Positions 16,281 to 25,947 of a DNA stretch of 64,000 nt are shown piece after piece (the first letter of the stretch is position 1; each line of letters starts with the position of its first letter). The notes under the pieces were generated by a model. That model worked only from the letters and a program-made list of their open reading frames with translations, made no database searches and was not told the origin of the DNA. Both the position numbers and the translations under genes were made by a program. The stretch is from Aestuariimicrobium sp. p3-SID1156. GTDB lineage: Bacteria; Actinomycetota; Actinomycetes; Propionibacteriales; Propionibacteriaceae. The stretch covers positions 310,001 through 374,000 of the forward strand of contig NZ_JALXXB010000002.1 of NCBI RefSeq assembly GCF_025144225.1, written 5' to 3'.

Positions 16281-18003
16281 GCCAGCGCCGCAGTTGGTGG
16301 GTGGCCACCACATCGTCCTCGTTGTAGGCCAGCACCCGCTCCCGTGCGGCCCCGCGCAGGTCCTCCTCGAGTTCGGGGTCGGCGGCGTCCCGGAACCACG
16401 TCTGCGAGTTGAGACCGCCCGGCTCGTCGTCGCGCCAGTGGAAGCCGGCGCCGTGGCTCGCGACGACCTTCAGGCCCAGGCCGTGTACCCCGAAGAAGTG
16501 GTCCTTGACGGTGGAGTAGAGGTCCACCCAGCTCTCGCCCACCAGGCGCTGCTCGCGGTGCAGGGCCGTGGTGATGCCCTCGGGTTGCTGGGCGGCGATC
16601 TTGTTGAGGTGCACGATCTCGTAGTCGGAATAGTGGTAGACCCGCACCGACTTGCCGGTGGCGCGCAGGGACTCGATGAACTGCATCGCCTCGCGGGCCA
16701 GGTCGACCTGCTCACGAGTGCCGAGCTCGTGCCAGCGCACGAAGGCGCGGTAGGTGGGGGGCTCGTCCGTGGTGGTGTCGTCGACCAGCAGGCCCCACAG
16801 GTAGACCGAGCCGTCACCGGAGGTCTCGATGTCGAGGTCCACCTCGATGTCGGCGCCGGGCAGCTCGATCGGGTCATCGGAGTACTTGCTCAGCACGACC
16901 CCGTCACGGATGAGGCGGGAGCGCCTCGCGGCCGTCCGCAGCCTCGACTCAGCATTGGGGCGGTGGGCGGCCTCGGGCAGGTAGGCCGGCAGCAGCGCGT
17001 CCAGGTCTGCGTCCGCCAGATCAGCCAGCGTGGAGACGCCGAGTTTGCGCAGTACCGAGATCTCGCGGACGTCCAGCGGGGACTTGCTGATCCGAAGGCT
17101 GAGGTCGTCATCATCCAGGGCCGGCTCGCAGTGCTGCCACCAGGGGCAGCTCTCGCATTCGCGGACCACGATGGGGGAGACGCGCGGTGCCCAGGGCTCC
17201 CCGGCGACATGCGTGGTCGCGGTCTGGGCCACCTTCACCCGGAATCCGAACTCGTGGTCGTAGCGTTCCAGCGCCGAGCGCATCTTCCAGTGGGTCTCTG
17301 CGGTGCGGGAGAAGGTGCGGATGAAGCGATGGCGGAGGTCGACGAAAACCAGCCCGATGTCGCCGTCGAGGGCGTCCAGGGCATCACTGGGGATGACCCC
17401 GGCGACTTCGCGGTCTGCGGCCCAGCCCAGGCCCTGCAGGGTGCGCAGGTAGTGGGCCAGTTGCATCAGCTCGGCGTCCCGGTTCATGCGGACGCTGTGG
17501 CCTTCGAGGGCCTGCAGTTCCGAACGGAAGGGGCGTTCCAGTGGGGTCACCCAGCAGAAGGTCTCCTTGGGGTGACGGGGCTCCATCATCCGCTTCTTCT
17601 TGACCTGCACCGCGTGGTAGCCCGGGCGCCCGTCGAACTGGTCCTGCCCGCGAACCAGCGCGTCCGGGTTGCCGCGGCGGTGGCCGGCCACGTCGTAGGG
17701 CAGGGAGGGGCCGACGATGACGGGGATTCCCTGGCTGATGGCCTCGATGGTGGCCTCGCGCCGATCCTCACGTCCGCGCAGGTCAAGGGCGCCCTCGGCG
17801 GAGGCGAGGCGGTTGAGCACCTCGTCCTTGAAGGGTTGGACGCCGGCGAAGATCTCCTGCAGGTTCGAGGTGGCGTCCACCGGGTAGGCGGGAATCGTCG
17901 GGTCGAAGGCGTTCTGGGTCTTCACCGGGCAGCTGCGCGCCGCGTAGGCGTCGAGCAGGATGCGGGGCGAGGAGTCAGGATCGCTCACTGGCTGGGGGGT
18001 CAC
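16153..18003 (-). CDS. TM0106-family RecB-like nuclease
   Basis: 616 residues of the family described as putative RecB-type nucleases with a C-terminal RNase H-like (RNase_H_2) domain. Residues ~20-300 are the RecB-like part, with DAYAARSCPVKTQNAF near the start and an iron-sulfur type Cys cluster CESCPWWQHC near 290. Residues ~395-590 are the exonuclease-like domain, with DIEVDLDIETSGDGSVYLWG, where DIE is the first acidic motif, YHYSDYEIVHL, and the late LAYNEDDVVATHQLRRW with paired Asp. The tail after ~590 is a Lys/Arg/Glu repeat (AGEKRQ) encoded by the same 18-bp repeat that forms the menD tail. GTG start at 18003, 10 nt after menG. Biological role of the family is not known. Confidence 0.8.
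   Translation of the reverse strand: MTPQPVSDPDSSPRILLDAYAARSCPVKTQNAFDPTIPAYPVDATSNLQEIFAGVQPFKDEVLNRLASAEGALDLRGREDRREATIEAISQGIPVIVGPSLPYDVAGHRRGNPDALVRGQDQFDGRPGYHAVQVKKKRMMEPRHPKETFCWVTPLERPFRSELQALEGHSVRMNRDAELMQLAHYLRTLQGLGWAADREVAGVIPSDALDALDGDIGLVFVDLRHRFIRTFSRTAETHWKMRSALERYDHEFGFRVKVAQTATTHVAGEPWAPRVSPIVVRECESCPWWQHCEPALDDDDLSLRISKSPLDVREISVLRKLGVSTLADLADADLDALLPAYLPEAAHRPNAESRLRTAARRSRLIRDGVVLSKYSDDPIELPGADIEVDLDIETSGDGSVYLWGLLVDDTTTDEPPTYRAFVRWHELGTREQVDLAREAMQFIESLRATGKSVRVYHYSDYEIVHLNKIAAQQPEGITTALHREQRLVGESWVDLYSTVKDHFFGVHGLGLKVVASHGAGFHWRDDEPGGLNSQTWFRDAADPELEEDLRGAARERVLAYNEDDVVATHQLRRWLRAEYQAGEKPRAGEKRQAGEKRQAGEKRRAGGAETDRRPRR
16194..16265. repeat. 18-bp tandem repeat x4 shared by two convergent genes
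   Basis: Four direct copies of GACGCTTCTCCCCGGCCT with one or two changes per copy (16194-16211, 16212-16229, 16230-16247, 16248-16265). Plus-strand reading gives DASPRP-type repeats at the MenD C-terminus; minus-strand reading gives AGEKRQ-type repeats at the nuclease C-terminus. Confidence 0.95.
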
Positions 18004-18013
18004 AGCTTCTGGG

Positions 18014-18736
18014 TCACAGGGTCGGAGCAGGCTTCCAGGCGCGGTGGAGCGCCACGATGCCTCCGGTGAGGTTCTGCCAGCCGACCGCGGTCCAGCCGGC
18101 GGTGCTGATCAGGTCCGCGAGGGGACGCTGCGCAGGCCACGCCTTGATCGACTCCGCCAGGTAGGAGTAGGCCGGGCTGTTGGAGCTGAATCCCTTGCTG
18201 AGCAGCGGGATGACACCCTTGAGGACGCCGTCGTAGGCCGTGCGGAAGACCGGGTTGGTGGGGGTGGAGAACTCACACACCAGTAGCTGGCCACCCGGGC
18301 GGGTGACGCGCAGCAGCTCGCGTAGGGCGTCCTCGGTCTGCTCGACATTGCGCAGGCCGTAGCTGATGGTGACGGTGTCGAAGGAGTTGTCGGCATACGG
18401 CAGGTGCAGGGCGTCACCGGCGGTGAAATGCATCTCGGGGTGCTTCTTCTTGCCCACGCCCAGCATGCCCAGGCTCATGTCGGTGGGGAAGACCTGCGCC
18501 CCCGCCTCCGCGAGAGGGAGGGAGCTGGAGCCGGTTCCGGCGGCCAGGTCGAGGATGCGCTGGCCCGGCTGGGGGTCGATCGCCTCGACCACGTCACGAC
18601 GCCACTTGTCGACCAGACCCGCCGTCATCAGCGAGTTCATCAGGTCGTAGCGCTGGGCGACTCCGTCGAACATGGCCGCCACATCAGCGCGGCGTTTGTC
18701 GAGGGTCGCCCGGGTGGGAGAGGTCGAATCTGGCAT
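18014..18736 (-). CDS. menG: MenG/UbiE: demethylmenaquinone methyltransferase
   Basis: 240 residues, SAM-dependent. It methylates demethylmenaquinone in the last core step of menaquinone synthesis. Family signatures: AMFDGVAQRYDLMNSLMTAG near residue 21, the SAM-binding ILDLAAGTGSSSLPLAEAG near 56, and ISYGLRNVEQTEDALREL near 117, followed by PGGQLLVCEFSTP. The ATG at 18736 is used because the family begins just before this conserved block; in-frame codons upstream are not homologous. The nuclease gene follows 10 nt downstream on the same strand. Divergent from the ABC pair starting at 18847. Confidence 0.93.
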   Translation of the reverse strand: MPDSTSPTRATLDKRRADVAAMFDGVAQRYDLMNSLMTAGLVDKWRRDVVEAIDPQPGQRILDLAAGTGSSSLPLAEAGAQVFPTDMSLGMLGVGKKKHPEMHFTAGDALHLPYADNSFDTVTISYGLRNVEQTEDALRELLRVTRPGGQLLVCEFSTPTNPVFRTAYDGVLKGVIPLLSKGFSSNSPAYSYLAESIKAWPAQRPLADLISTAGWTAVGWQNLTGGIVALHRAWKPAPTL

Positions 18737-18846
18737 GGATCCAGCATCCCACACGAGTCCGACAGGACCCGTGCCGGCGAGGTGGGGGCCGGGGGTTGTC
18801 CACAGCCTGTCTGGAGCTGCTGGATCCATGGTGGAGAATGGAGCCC

Positions 18847-19482
18847 ATGGCCAAGCGAAGCACCGTTCTCAAGGTCGACAAGCTCTCCAAGAGCTATGGC
18901 GACCGCCCGATCATCTCCAACTTCAGTCTCGAGGTTGCCGAGGGCGAGGCGGTGGCGTTGACCGGACGCAACGGAGCGGGCAAGTCGACCCTTCTTCGCT
19001 GCATCATCGGTGCCGATCGACCCACCGAGGGAACCGTGGAGGTGCTCGGCACCAAGGTGAACGAGTCCAACCCCGAGATCCGGCGCAATGTGGCCACCGT
19101 CATCGACGACCTCGACTTCTTCCCCGACCTGTCGGTCGTGGAACACCTGGACCTGCTCGCTCGCGCCCACGGCCTCGACGACCCCGACGAACTGGTCGAT
19201 GAGGTGCTGGAGGAGGTGCAGCTGGTGCCCCAGTCCGGCCAGTTCCCCGGAACCCTGTCCTCGGGCCAGCGGCGTCGTCTGGCCCTGGCCACCGCGCTGG
19301 TGCGTCCCCGCAAGCTGCTGGTCCTCGACGAGCCCGAGCAGCGGCTCGACGTCGAGGGCGTGGCCTGGCTCGGAAAGCGCCTGGCCGTGGAGAAGCAGGC
19401 GGGCCTGGCGATCCTGATGGCGTCCCATGAGCCGACCCTGGTCGAGGCGCTCGGCGCCCGGATCGTGCGGGTGGGCGAATGA
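18847..19482 (+). CDS. ABC transporter ATP-binding protein
   Basis: 211 residues with a complete ABC nucleotide-binding domain: Walker A GRNGAGKST near residue 40, signature LSSGQRRRL near 138, Walker B LLVLDEPE near 158, and the switch His in MASHE near 193. GGAG lies 3-4 nt before the ATG at 18847, which is preferred to the ATG at 18838. The stop overlaps the next gene by 4 bp (ATGA), so it pairs with the large membrane protein that follows. Substrate unknown. Confidence 0.88.
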   Translation: MAKRSTVLKVDKLSKSYGDRPIISNFSLEVAEGEAVALTGRNGAGKSTLLRCIIGADRPTEGTVEVLGTKVNESNPEIRRNVATVIDDLDFFPDLSVVEHLDLLARAHGLDDPDELVDEVLEEVQLVPQSGQFPGTLSSGQRRRLALATALVRPRKLLVLDEPEQRLDVEGVAWLGKRLAVEKQAGLAILMASHEPTLVEALGARIVRVGE

Positions 19483-21317
19483 GCAAGGCCCGACGCAAGG
19501 GGCGGCTCGGGGCCACGGCCGCTGCCCACAATGCCAAGATCCAGAGCGAGCAGGCCGCCCAAGCCGCAGCCGCCGAACAGGAGCGCATGGAGGCGGCCCG
19601 CAGGGCTGAACCCCCACCTGAGGTGCATCTGGCGATCACCACCAATGTCAATGACCTGCCCCAGCACGAGGTCGACGAACGGGCGCTGCTCGGCCTGATG
19701 GAGGACTGGCGCAATGGTCGCGCCGACCGCAACATCTGGCAGGCCCTGGGCGATGCCTACGTCGCCGTCCTCGCCACCCTGATGATCGGCGCCATGCTGG
19801 TCAGCAGCGTCATCCGCGCCCAGAGCGTTGCGGCAGACTGCACCACCGCCGAATGCACCACTGGACGCGGGCTGCTGCCCTGGGCGGCCACCTTCGGCGT
19901 CCTGTCGTTCACCCTGGCGGCAGCCAAGATGTTCGGCCCCGTGCTGGCCTCGGCCGCGGAGGGCTTCTGGCTGATGGAAGCGCCCGTCTCGCGCAGGCGA
20001 CTGCTGACCAGGCGCCTGGTCAATGCCCTGATGATCGCCGTCGTGCTCGGCGCTGCGGTGGGGGCGCTGGTGGCTGCCCTGACGGGCTCGCCGGGCATTG
20101 CGGTGCTGATGTGGGCCGCTGCCGGCGGTCTGGGCTCTGCAGGGCTGGTCGCCTTCGCCGCCGCCGAACAGGGAGCTGAACGCACGTGGTTGATCTCGGT
20201 GCTGCAGACGATCCTGGCGCTGGCTGCCTTTGCCGCGCTGATGTTGGTGGTCGGCACTGCTGCGGGCTGGATCAGCCCGATCCTCAACCGCACCGCGACC
20301 GAACAGCTCACCGTCATCGTCGCTGGCCTCGGGCTCCTGGGGGTTGTTGCCGGAGGGCTCATCGCCCACCAGCGGATGGAACGGATGCGTCGTGCCCGCC
20401 TGGTCTCGGGTGGAAGCCTGGTCAGCTCCATGCAGGGTGCCGCCTTCGCGCTGGACTTCGGCCTGATGCGCGACATCCTGGTCACCCGCCAGGCCAACGA
20501 GCGCGGTCATGTCCGCCCCACCCGTGGGACCACCAAGGGCCTGAGGGCCCTGGTCATGCGTGATGTGCAGAGGCTGTGGCGCTTTCCGCGGCCACTGTTC
20601 CCGCTTGTCGCCAGCATCGTGGTGCCCTATGCGGTGCAAGCCCTGGGCCTGGGACGCCTGACCGTCCCGATCTCGGCCATCGTCCTGCTGGTCGTGCTGG
20701 TGCCCTTCTTCCAGACCTTGCGTGTGCTCAGCCGCAGCAAGGGACTCGCCCGGACGCTGCCCTTCACCACGGGACAGATTCGGTCCGCTGCCTGCGTTGT
20801 GCCCGGCGTGCTGACGGTGCTGTGGGCGATCCTGGCCACCCCTGCCTTCTTGGGTATCGGCGGTGCTCCCATGCTCGGCAAGAACCCGACCATGGCGGCC
20901 ATGACCACGATGGTGACTGCAGCGGCGGGATTCATCGCGGCCATCCGGTGGGTCAGCGCACGTCCGGCGAACTACCAGGCGCCGATGATGGCCACCGAGA
21001 TGGGCGCAATGCCCCCCGGTCTGATGTTCAACCTGATCCGCGGCTTCGACATGATCGCGATCATCAGCCTGCCGGTGCTGTTGGGCGGTTCGCCCTGGAT
21101 CAGTCTGGCCCTCGCCTTCGTCTGCTTCACGATTCTCCGCACGGGCGGCATCGACGCCGAGGAGCTGGCCGCCATGCAGGAGGAGAACAAGCGCCTGATG
21201 GAGGAGGCAAGGGCCAACGCCAAGGGCGGGAAGCCCGGTGCCGGGAAGCCTGCGGCGTCCGGGGGCGCCACCAAGGCCCCGCCGGAGAAGATCAAGGTCA
21301 CGCGTACCAGGCGCTGA
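19479..21317 (+). CDS. Multi-spanning membrane protein, DUF6297-like, partner of ABC ATPase
   Basis: 612 residues. Residues 1-~85 are hydrophilic and cytoplasmic, then about 12 hydrophobic helices (from DAYVAVLATLMIGAMLVSS near residue 90 to ISLALAFVCFTIL near 550), and a Lys/Gly/Ala-rich tail after a short coiled segment (AAMQEENKRLMEEA). The short loop EAPVSRRRLLTRRLV near 168 resembles the ABC-2 type permeases in which membrane and ATPase genes are adjacent. Recognised as similar to the actinobacterial DUF6297 group; the assignment is from overall pattern. Translationally coupled to the ATPase gene. Cargo unknown. Confidence 0.7.
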   Translation: MSKARRKGRLGATAAAHNAKIQSEQAAQAAAAEQERMEAARRAEPPPEVHLAITTNVNDLPQHEVDERALLGLMEDWRNGRADRNIWQALGDAYVAVLATLMIGAMLVSSVIRAQSVAADCTTAECTTGRGLLPWAATFGVLSFTLAAAKMFGPVLASAAEGFWLMEAPVSRRRLLTRRLVNALMIAVVLGAAVGALVAALTGSPGIAVLMWAAAGGLGSAGLVAFAAAEQGAERTWLISVLQTILALAAFAALMLVVGTAAGWISPILNRTATEQLTVIVAGLGLLGVVAGGLIAHQRMERMRRARLVSGGSLVSSMQGAAFALDFGLMRDILVTRQANERGHVRPTRGTTKGLRALVMRDVQRLWRFPRPLFPLVASIVVPYAVQALGLGRLTVPISAIVLLVVLVPFFQTLRVLSRSKGLARTLPFTTGQIRSAACVVPGVLTVLWAILATPAFLGIGGAPMLGKNPTMAAMTTMVTAAAGFIAAIRWVSARPANYQAPMMATEMGAMPPGLMFNLIRGFDMIAIISLPVLLGGSPWISLALAFVCFTILRTGGIDAEELAAMQEENKRLMEEARANAKGGKPGAGKPAASGGATKAPPEKIKVTRTRR

Positions 21318-21342
21318 GCGCCGGACCGGCGGCGTCAGGTGA

Positions 21343-22611
21343 TCAGTCGCCGACGGCCTGGCGCATGGGCATGAACTTGGCCACGGTCTCGGCCAATTCG
21401 GCGTCCGGGTCGGAGTCGGCCACGATGCCGCACCCGGCGAATATCTTGATCTTGCGTGGGTCCACCTGGCTCAGATGTCCTCCGCGCAGGGCCAGCGCCC
21501 ATTCCCCGTTGCCCTCGGCATCCATCCACCCGACCGGGCCGGCATAGCGCCCGCGGTCCATTCCCTCGATCTCGGCGATCAGGTCACGGGCGACGTGGGT
21601 CGGGGTCCCGCAGACGGCGGCAGAGGGGTGCAGGGCCCCGGCCAGGGCCAATGAGGTCGCTCCCGGGATCGCCACCCCGGTGATGTCGGTGGCCAGGTGC
21701 AGAACGTTCGGCAACTCGAGGACGTAGGGCGCGTCGGGTACGTTCATGCCCGAGCAATACGGTTCCATCGCCTCGGCGACCGAGGTGACGGCGAACTCGT
21801 GCTCGCGCAGGTCCTTGGACGAGGAGCTCAGCGCCTCCGCCAGCCGAGCGGCAGCTTCCGGTTCGGCTCCCTCGCGACGGATCGTGCCCGCCAGCACGCG
21901 GGAGGTGACCAGCCCGCCCTCGCGCCGCACCAGCATTTCGGGTGTCGCGCCGACGAGCCCGTCGACCAGATAGGTCCAGCAGCTGGGGTAGGCCGCCTGC
22001 AATTCGTCAACGAGGGTCCGGGGGTCGATCGGGGCCGAGGCTTCGGCGATCACGTCGCGGGCCAGAACCACCTTGTCGACCTCATGGGCCCTGATGAAGG
22101 CGACGGCCGAGGCGACAAGCTCTCGCCAGGCCTCCGGCGACATGGCGCCGTCGTGCCATTCGACCGGTCCATGGGGGAGTGGGGCCGGCTGTGGGCGGGG
22201 GACCTCCTCCGACACCCTGTCCCAGCCGATGCGAGTGCACCAGGAGACCCCCTTGCGACGGCCGATGACCACCTCAGGGACGACCAGCACCGAGGGCTCG
22301 CCGGTGTGGTCGGGATCGAAGCTGAACGAGCCGAAGGCGATCGGACCCACCCCGTAGAGACCCGGGAGCTCGGTGTCGTGCTCGACGTCGCTGATGAACT
22401 CGTTCCACAGGACGTCGGCGGCATCGGGGGTGTCGACCAGGAAGCGCTCCACCATGCCGAGGCCGATCACGCCGTCCCCGCGACGAAGGAAGGCCATGGA
22501 CTGCTCGGGGGTGAGGTAGGTCTCCAGCGGCCCCGGGTCCGGGAGCGAGACCGTGCGCGCGCACAGCCGCCTGCGTCCTGAGGGGTGGAGGTGGGTCGAC
22601 GTCAAACTCAC
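21343..22611 (-). CDS. menF: MenF-type isochorismate synthase
   Basis: 422 residues of the chorismate-binding family; converts chorismate to isochorismate, the entry to menaquinone. Signature segments: VDKVVLARDVIAEA near residue 178, GATPEMLVRREGGLV near 220, VLAGTIRREGAEPE near 236, and the C-terminal catalytic block DRGRYAGPVGWMDAEGNGEW near 352, then IFAGCGIVADSDPDAE. A Lys in KVVLARD fits the general base of isochorismate synthases. GTG start at 22611, with a -10 box 6 nt upstream. Alone on its strand and divergent from the MenJ-like gene. A salicylate or siderophore role is possible for such enzymes, but the surrounding men genes favour menaquinone. Confidence 0.88.
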   Translation of the reverse strand: MSLTSTHLHPSGRRRLCARTVSLPDPGPLETYLTPEQSMAFLRRGDGVIGLGMVERFLVDTPDAADVLWNEFISDVEHDTELPGLYGVGPIAFGSFSFDPDHTGEPSVLVVPEVVIGRRKGVSWCTRIGWDRVSEEVPRPQPAPLPHGPVEWHDGAMSPEAWRELVASAVAFIRAHEVDKVVLARDVIAEASAPIDPRTLVDELQAAYPSCWTYLVDGLVGATPEMLVRREGGLVTSRVLAGTIRREGAEPEAAARLAEALSSSSKDLREHEFAVTSVAEAMEPYCSGMNVPDAPYVLELPNVLHLATDITGVAIPGATSLALAGALHPSAAVCGTPTHVARDLIAEIEGMDRGRYAGPVGWMDAEGNGEWALALRGGHLSQVDPRKIKIFAGCGIVADSDPDAELAETVAKFMPMRQAVGD

Positions 22612-22617
22612 CCCGGC

Positions 22618-22623
22618 AGCCTA
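22618..22623 (-). promoter_or_regulatory. -10 box of leaderless promoter (menF)
   Basis: TAGGCT on the minus strand, 6 nt before the menF GTG at 22611. Confidence 0.45.
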
Positions 22624-22681
22624 ACCCACCCGGCATCTCGTGCGCGTTCTCGCAAGCCCGCGCCAATGCCGATGCGGCTAG

Positions 22682-22695
22682 GCATTTAACAATGC
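22682..22695. promoter_or_regulatory. Short AT-rich dyad in the menF / MenJ-like divergent region
   Basis: GCATT-TAAC-AATGC is a perfect 5-bp dyad in an unusually AT-rich spot, 71 bp from menF and 112 bp from the MenJ-like gene. It could be an operator or a chance palindrome. A possible -10 (TAGACT, 22763-22768) for the plus-strand gene follows, without a clear -35. Confidence 0.25.
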
Positions 22696-22806
22696 ACACG
22701 TGACCTAATTGTCGGCGAGACCGGGCGGTGGCCCCCGGTTAGCCGCACGGGCGAAAAGTGCCTAGACTCAGGCGAGGACCAGTCATTTCGTGAGAGAGCA
22801 GGGCAG

Positions 22807-24081
22807 ATGAGCGACGTCGGTGCCACCCCGGCGCAGGCAGACGTCATCGTTGTCGGCGCGGGCCCTGCGGGCTCCGCGACCGCTGCGCACCTGGCTCGCT
22901 GCGGACTGGACGTCCTGCTGCTGGAGAAGGCCACCTTCCCGCGCGACAAGATCTGCGGTGACGGGCTCACGCCGCGCGCGGTCAAGCAGCTCATCAGCCT
23001 TGGCATCGACGTCAATGGCGAGGACTGGCATCGCAACAAGGGCCTGCGCGTCTACGGCGGACGGGTTGAACCCTTCGACATGCCCTGGCCCGAACTGGCC
23101 GACTTCCCCAACTTCGGCCTGGTCCGGCGCCGCCAGGACTTCGACGAGTTGCTTGCCCGTCACGCCGTCTCGCTGGGCGCGGAGCTGGTCGAGGGCTGCA
23201 CGGTGCGCGAGCCCATCATCGACGACCGCACGCATCGCATCGTCGGTGTGCGCTCCAAGGACGGCCGCGAGTTCCGCGCCCCGATCGTCGTTGCCGCAGA
23301 CGGCGTCTCCAGCCGCCTCTCGGTCGCCATGGGCATCACCAAGCGCGAGGACCGACCGATGGGCGTGGCCGCCCGTGCCTACTTCGAATGCGACCGGGGC
23401 AATGGCGACTGGATGGAGTCCTGGCTGGAGCTCTGGGACGGTGAACCCCAGAAGTCGGACCTGCTGCCCGGCTACGGCTGGGCCTTCCCGGCCGGCCAGG
23501 GCATCAGCAATGTCGGACTCGGCATGCTGAGCACCTCGCCCGCCTTCGCGCGCACTGACTACAAAGAGCTGATGACACGCTGGCTGGCCGCCACGCCGCC
23601 AGAGTGGGGCTTCACCGAGGAGAACCGCCGGGGCGAGATCCGCAGCGCCGCCCTCCCGATGGCTTTCAACCGCCAGCCCGCCTACCAGCGAGGCCTGCTC
23701 CTGGTCGGGGATGCGGGCGGCATGGTCAATCCCTTCAACGGTGAGGGCATCGACTATGCCCTCGAGGCAGCTGCCATGGCCGCCGAGGCGATCAGTGAGG
23801 CGCGCGCCCGCGGTTTCGGGACGCCCAACGCGGAGCTGGCGCTGCACGGCTATGTCTCCAACCTCAAGGCGAGCATGGGGGGTTACTTCCGGCTCGGCAC
23901 CATCTTCGCGGCACTCATCGGACGCCCCGAGATCATGAAGATCTGCGTCCACTACGGCCTGCCACGCCGGGGTCTGATGAAGATCGTGCACAAACTGTTG
24001 GCGAATCTGACCGACAAGAAGGACGGCGACGCCGTCGACCACCTGTTGAACACCCTGACCCGGATTGCGCCCTCGGCATGA
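22807..24081 (+). CDS. Geranylgeranyl-reductase-family flavoprotein (MenJ-like menaquinone reductase)
   Basis: 424 residues. FAD-dependent reductase of the GGR/DGGGP family. Motifs: dinucleotide-binding VIVVGAGPAGSATAAHLA at residues 13-30, the KICGDGLTPRAV loop near 56 characteristic of GGRs, VAADGVSSRLSVAMG near 163, and the FAD-ribityl motif LLVGDAGGMVNPFNGEGIDY near 300. The family includes MenJ, which saturates one isoprene unit of menaquinone in mycobacteria. Placed between menF and nuoA, with 55 nt to the nuo genes and the same strand, so a menaquinone-tail role and co-expression with complex I are likely. Confidence 0.85.
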   Translation: MSDVGATPAQADVIVVGAGPAGSATAAHLARCGLDVLLLEKATFPRDKICGDGLTPRAVKQLISLGIDVNGEDWHRNKGLRVYGGRVEPFDMPWPELADFPNFGLVRRRQDFDELLARHAVSLGAELVEGCTVREPIIDDRTHRIVGVRSKDGREFRAPIVVAADGVSSRLSVAMGITKREDRPMGVAARAYFECDRGNGDWMESWLELWDGEPQKSDLLPGYGWAFPAGQGISNVGLGMLSTSPAFARTDYKELMTRWLAATPPEWGFTEENRRGEIRSAALPMAFNRQPAYQRGLLLVGDAGGMVNPFNGEGIDYALEAAAMAAEAISEARARGFGTPNAELALHGYVSNLKASMGGYFRLGTIFAALIGRPEIMKICVHYGLPRRGLMKIVHKLLANLTDKKDGDAVDHLLNTLTRIAPSA

Positions 24082-24136
24082 GCGACGCAACCCACGCACC
24101 ATCCACGACCAACCTTTCACTTCGGGGAGGAATCGC

Positions 24137-24496
24137 GTGAACGCCTACATTCCGATTCTCGGGATTCTCGCGCTGGCGGCGGCCTTCATCGTCGTCTCGA
24201 TCAACCTGTCGGGCAACGTCGGCCCACAGCGCTGGAACCGCGCGAAGTACGACAGCTATGAATGCGGCATCCAGCCCACCCCCCAGCCGGTCGGTGGTGG
24301 CAAGTTCCCGGTCAAGTACTACATCACCGCGATGATGTTCATCATCTTCGACATCGAGATCGTCTTCTTGTACCCGTGGGCGGTGGCCTTCAACAAGCTT
24401 CCGCTGTTCGGGATCCTGGCGATGATCCTGTTCATCGTCACCGTGTTCATCCCCTACTTCTACGTCCTGCGCCGCGGCGGCCTGGACTGGGACTGA
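24137..24496 (+). CDS. nuoA: NuoA: NADH-quinone oxidoreductase subunit A
   Basis: 119 residues, three membrane helices (~4-25, ~60-82, ~88-110). Small membrane subunit near the quinone channel of complex I. The conserved loop AKYDSYECGIQPT (residues ~37-49) carries the Cys that shields the quinone site, followed by FPVKYYITAMMFIIFDIE with the conserved Asp/Glu pair. GTG start at 24137, preceded by GGGGAGGAATC. First of fourteen nuo genes in the canonical order A to N. Confidence 0.95.
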   Translation: MNAYIPILGILALAAAFIVVSINLSGNVGPQRWNRAKYDSYECGIQPTPQPVGGGKFPVKYYITAMMFIIFDIEIVFLYPWAVAFNKLPLFGILAMILFIVTVFIPYFYVLRRGGLDWD

Positions 24497-24523
24497 CGGA
24501 CGAACTGAGGAAGGAACCACACA

Positions 24524-25081
24524 ATGGGTATTGAGGAACAGCTCCCCAGCGGCGTCATACTGACCAGCCTGGAGGCCATCGCCGGGTGGATGCGGCAGGC
24601 CTCCTTCTGGCCCGCCACGATGGGCCTGGCCTGCTGCGCCATCGAGATGATGTCCTTCGGCGCCCCGCGCTTCGACGCCGGGCGCTGGGGCCAGGAAGTC
24701 TTCCGCGCCTCCCCGCGCCAGGCCGACCTGCTGATCGTCTCCGGACGGGTCAGCCAGAAGATGGCCCCGGTGGTCCGCCAGGTCTACGACCAGATGCCCA
24801 ACCCCAAGTGGGTCATCTCCATGGGCGCCTGCGCCAGCTCCGGCGGCATGTTCAACAACTACGCCATCGTCCAGGGCTGCGACCACTTCCTTCCGGTCGA
24901 CATCTACATCCCCGGTTGCCCCCCGCGCCCCGACATGCTGATCGATGCCGTCTTCAAGCTCAAGCAGCAGCGGGTCGCCAAGCTGCCGATCGGGCCTGAC
25001 ATGACCGCCAAGATCGAGCAGGACGAAGCCGACGCGCTGGTCGCCCCCTCGACCCTGGAGATGAAGGGACTCATGCGATGA
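24524..25081 (+). CDS. nuoB: NuoB: complex I subunit B, cluster N2 carrier
   Basis: 185 residues. It holds the terminal [4Fe-4S] cluster N2 that reduces quinone. All four ligands are visible: the tandem pair in [10 protein letters not shown] near residue 38, one in [13 protein letters not shown] near 104, and one in [12 protein letters not shown] near 135. [20 protein letters not shown] lies between. Start ATG has GAAGGAACC upstream. Stop overlaps the nuoC start (ATGA). Longer at both ends than the second NuoB-like protein at 51107-51505, with which it should not be confused. Confidence 0.96.
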   Translation: MGIEEQLPSGVILTSLEAIAGWMRQASFWPATMGLACCAIEMMSFGAPRFDAGRWGQEVFRASPRQADLLIVSGRVSQKMAPVVRQVYDQMPNPKWVISMGACASSGGMFNNYAIVQGCDHFLPVDIYIPGCPPRPDMLIDAVFKLKQQRVAKLPIGPDMTAKIEQDEADALVAPSTLEMKGLMR

Positions 25082-25947
25082 GCAGCGCTCCCCAGGACCC
25101 GGCTCGCCCCAGCGACAACGTCTCGCCGACGACCCCCGCCCCCGACGCCCCCGCCACGGAGAAGGTGACCTCCCCCGAAGCTGCCCCCAAGGAGGGCGTG
25201 GAGCGCGGTGATGCCCGGGCGTCCGACACCACCCACACCGACAACCTGCCCCAGAGGGGCCTGCCGACCGAGACCGTCGACTCGCCGATGGTGGCCGACA
25301 CCCAGGCCCTGCGCACTCGCCAGGGCATGTGGGGCACCGGTTCGGGCGACACCTCGGGCTACGGCGGCATGGTGCGCCACGTCGAGATGCCCACCAACTC
25401 CGAGCGTCCCTATGGTGGCTGGTTCGACGCCGTCGCCGACCGCATGGAGGCGCTTGTCCCCGGCTTCTCGGCGGGCCGCACCATCGTGGATCGCGACGAG
25501 ATCACCTTCTTCGTGCGTCCGGAGAAGATCATCGAGCTGGCGCGTGCCCTGCGTGACGATGCCGAGCTGCGTTTCGAGATGTGCCCCTCGGTCTCCGGCG
25601 TCCACTACCCCTTCTCGGAGGGTGAGGAACTGCACGTCGTCTACCACCTGCTGTCGGTGACCCACAACCGTCGCATCCGTGTGGAACTGGCCCTGCCCGA
25701 GGGTGCCGACGGTCACCCACACTGCCCCTCGCTGGTGAGCGTCTACCCGCACGTCGACTGGCACGAGCGCGAGACCTGGGACATGTTCGGCGTCATCTTC
25801 GACGGCCACCCCGCCCTCACCCGCATCCTGATGCCGGATGACTGGGAGGGACACCCCCAGCGCAAGGACTACCCCCTGGGCGGCGTGGACGTGGAATACA
25901 AGGGCGCCGTCGTGCCGCCCCCCAGCGAGCGACGGAGCTACTCCTGA
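25078..25947 (+). CDS. nuoC: NuoC: complex I 30-kDa subunit
   Basis: 289 residues. Peripheral-arm subunit with no cofactor, packed against NuoD. The family block is at residues ~205-250: [20 protein letters not shown], then [20 protein letters not shown]. The first ~90 residues are a low-complexity Pro/Thr/Ala/Asp-rich extension not found in short NuoC proteins; conservation begins near [20 protein letters not shown]. Overlaps nuoB by 4 bp; nuoD starts at its stop codon. Confidence 0.95.
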   Translation: MSSAPQDPARPSDNVSPTTPAPDAPATEKVTSPEAAPKEGVERGDARASDTTHTDNLPQRGLPTETVDSPMVADTQALRTRQGMWGTGSGDTSGYGGMVRHVEMPTNSERPYGGWFDAVADRMEALVPGFSAGRTIVDRDEITFFVRPEKIIELARALRDDAELRFEMCPSVSGVHYPFSEGEELHVVYHLLSVTHNRRIRVELALPEGADGHPHCPSLVSVYPHVDWHERETWDMFGVIFDGHPALTRILMPDDWEGHPQRKDYPLGGVDVEYKGAVVPPPSERRSYS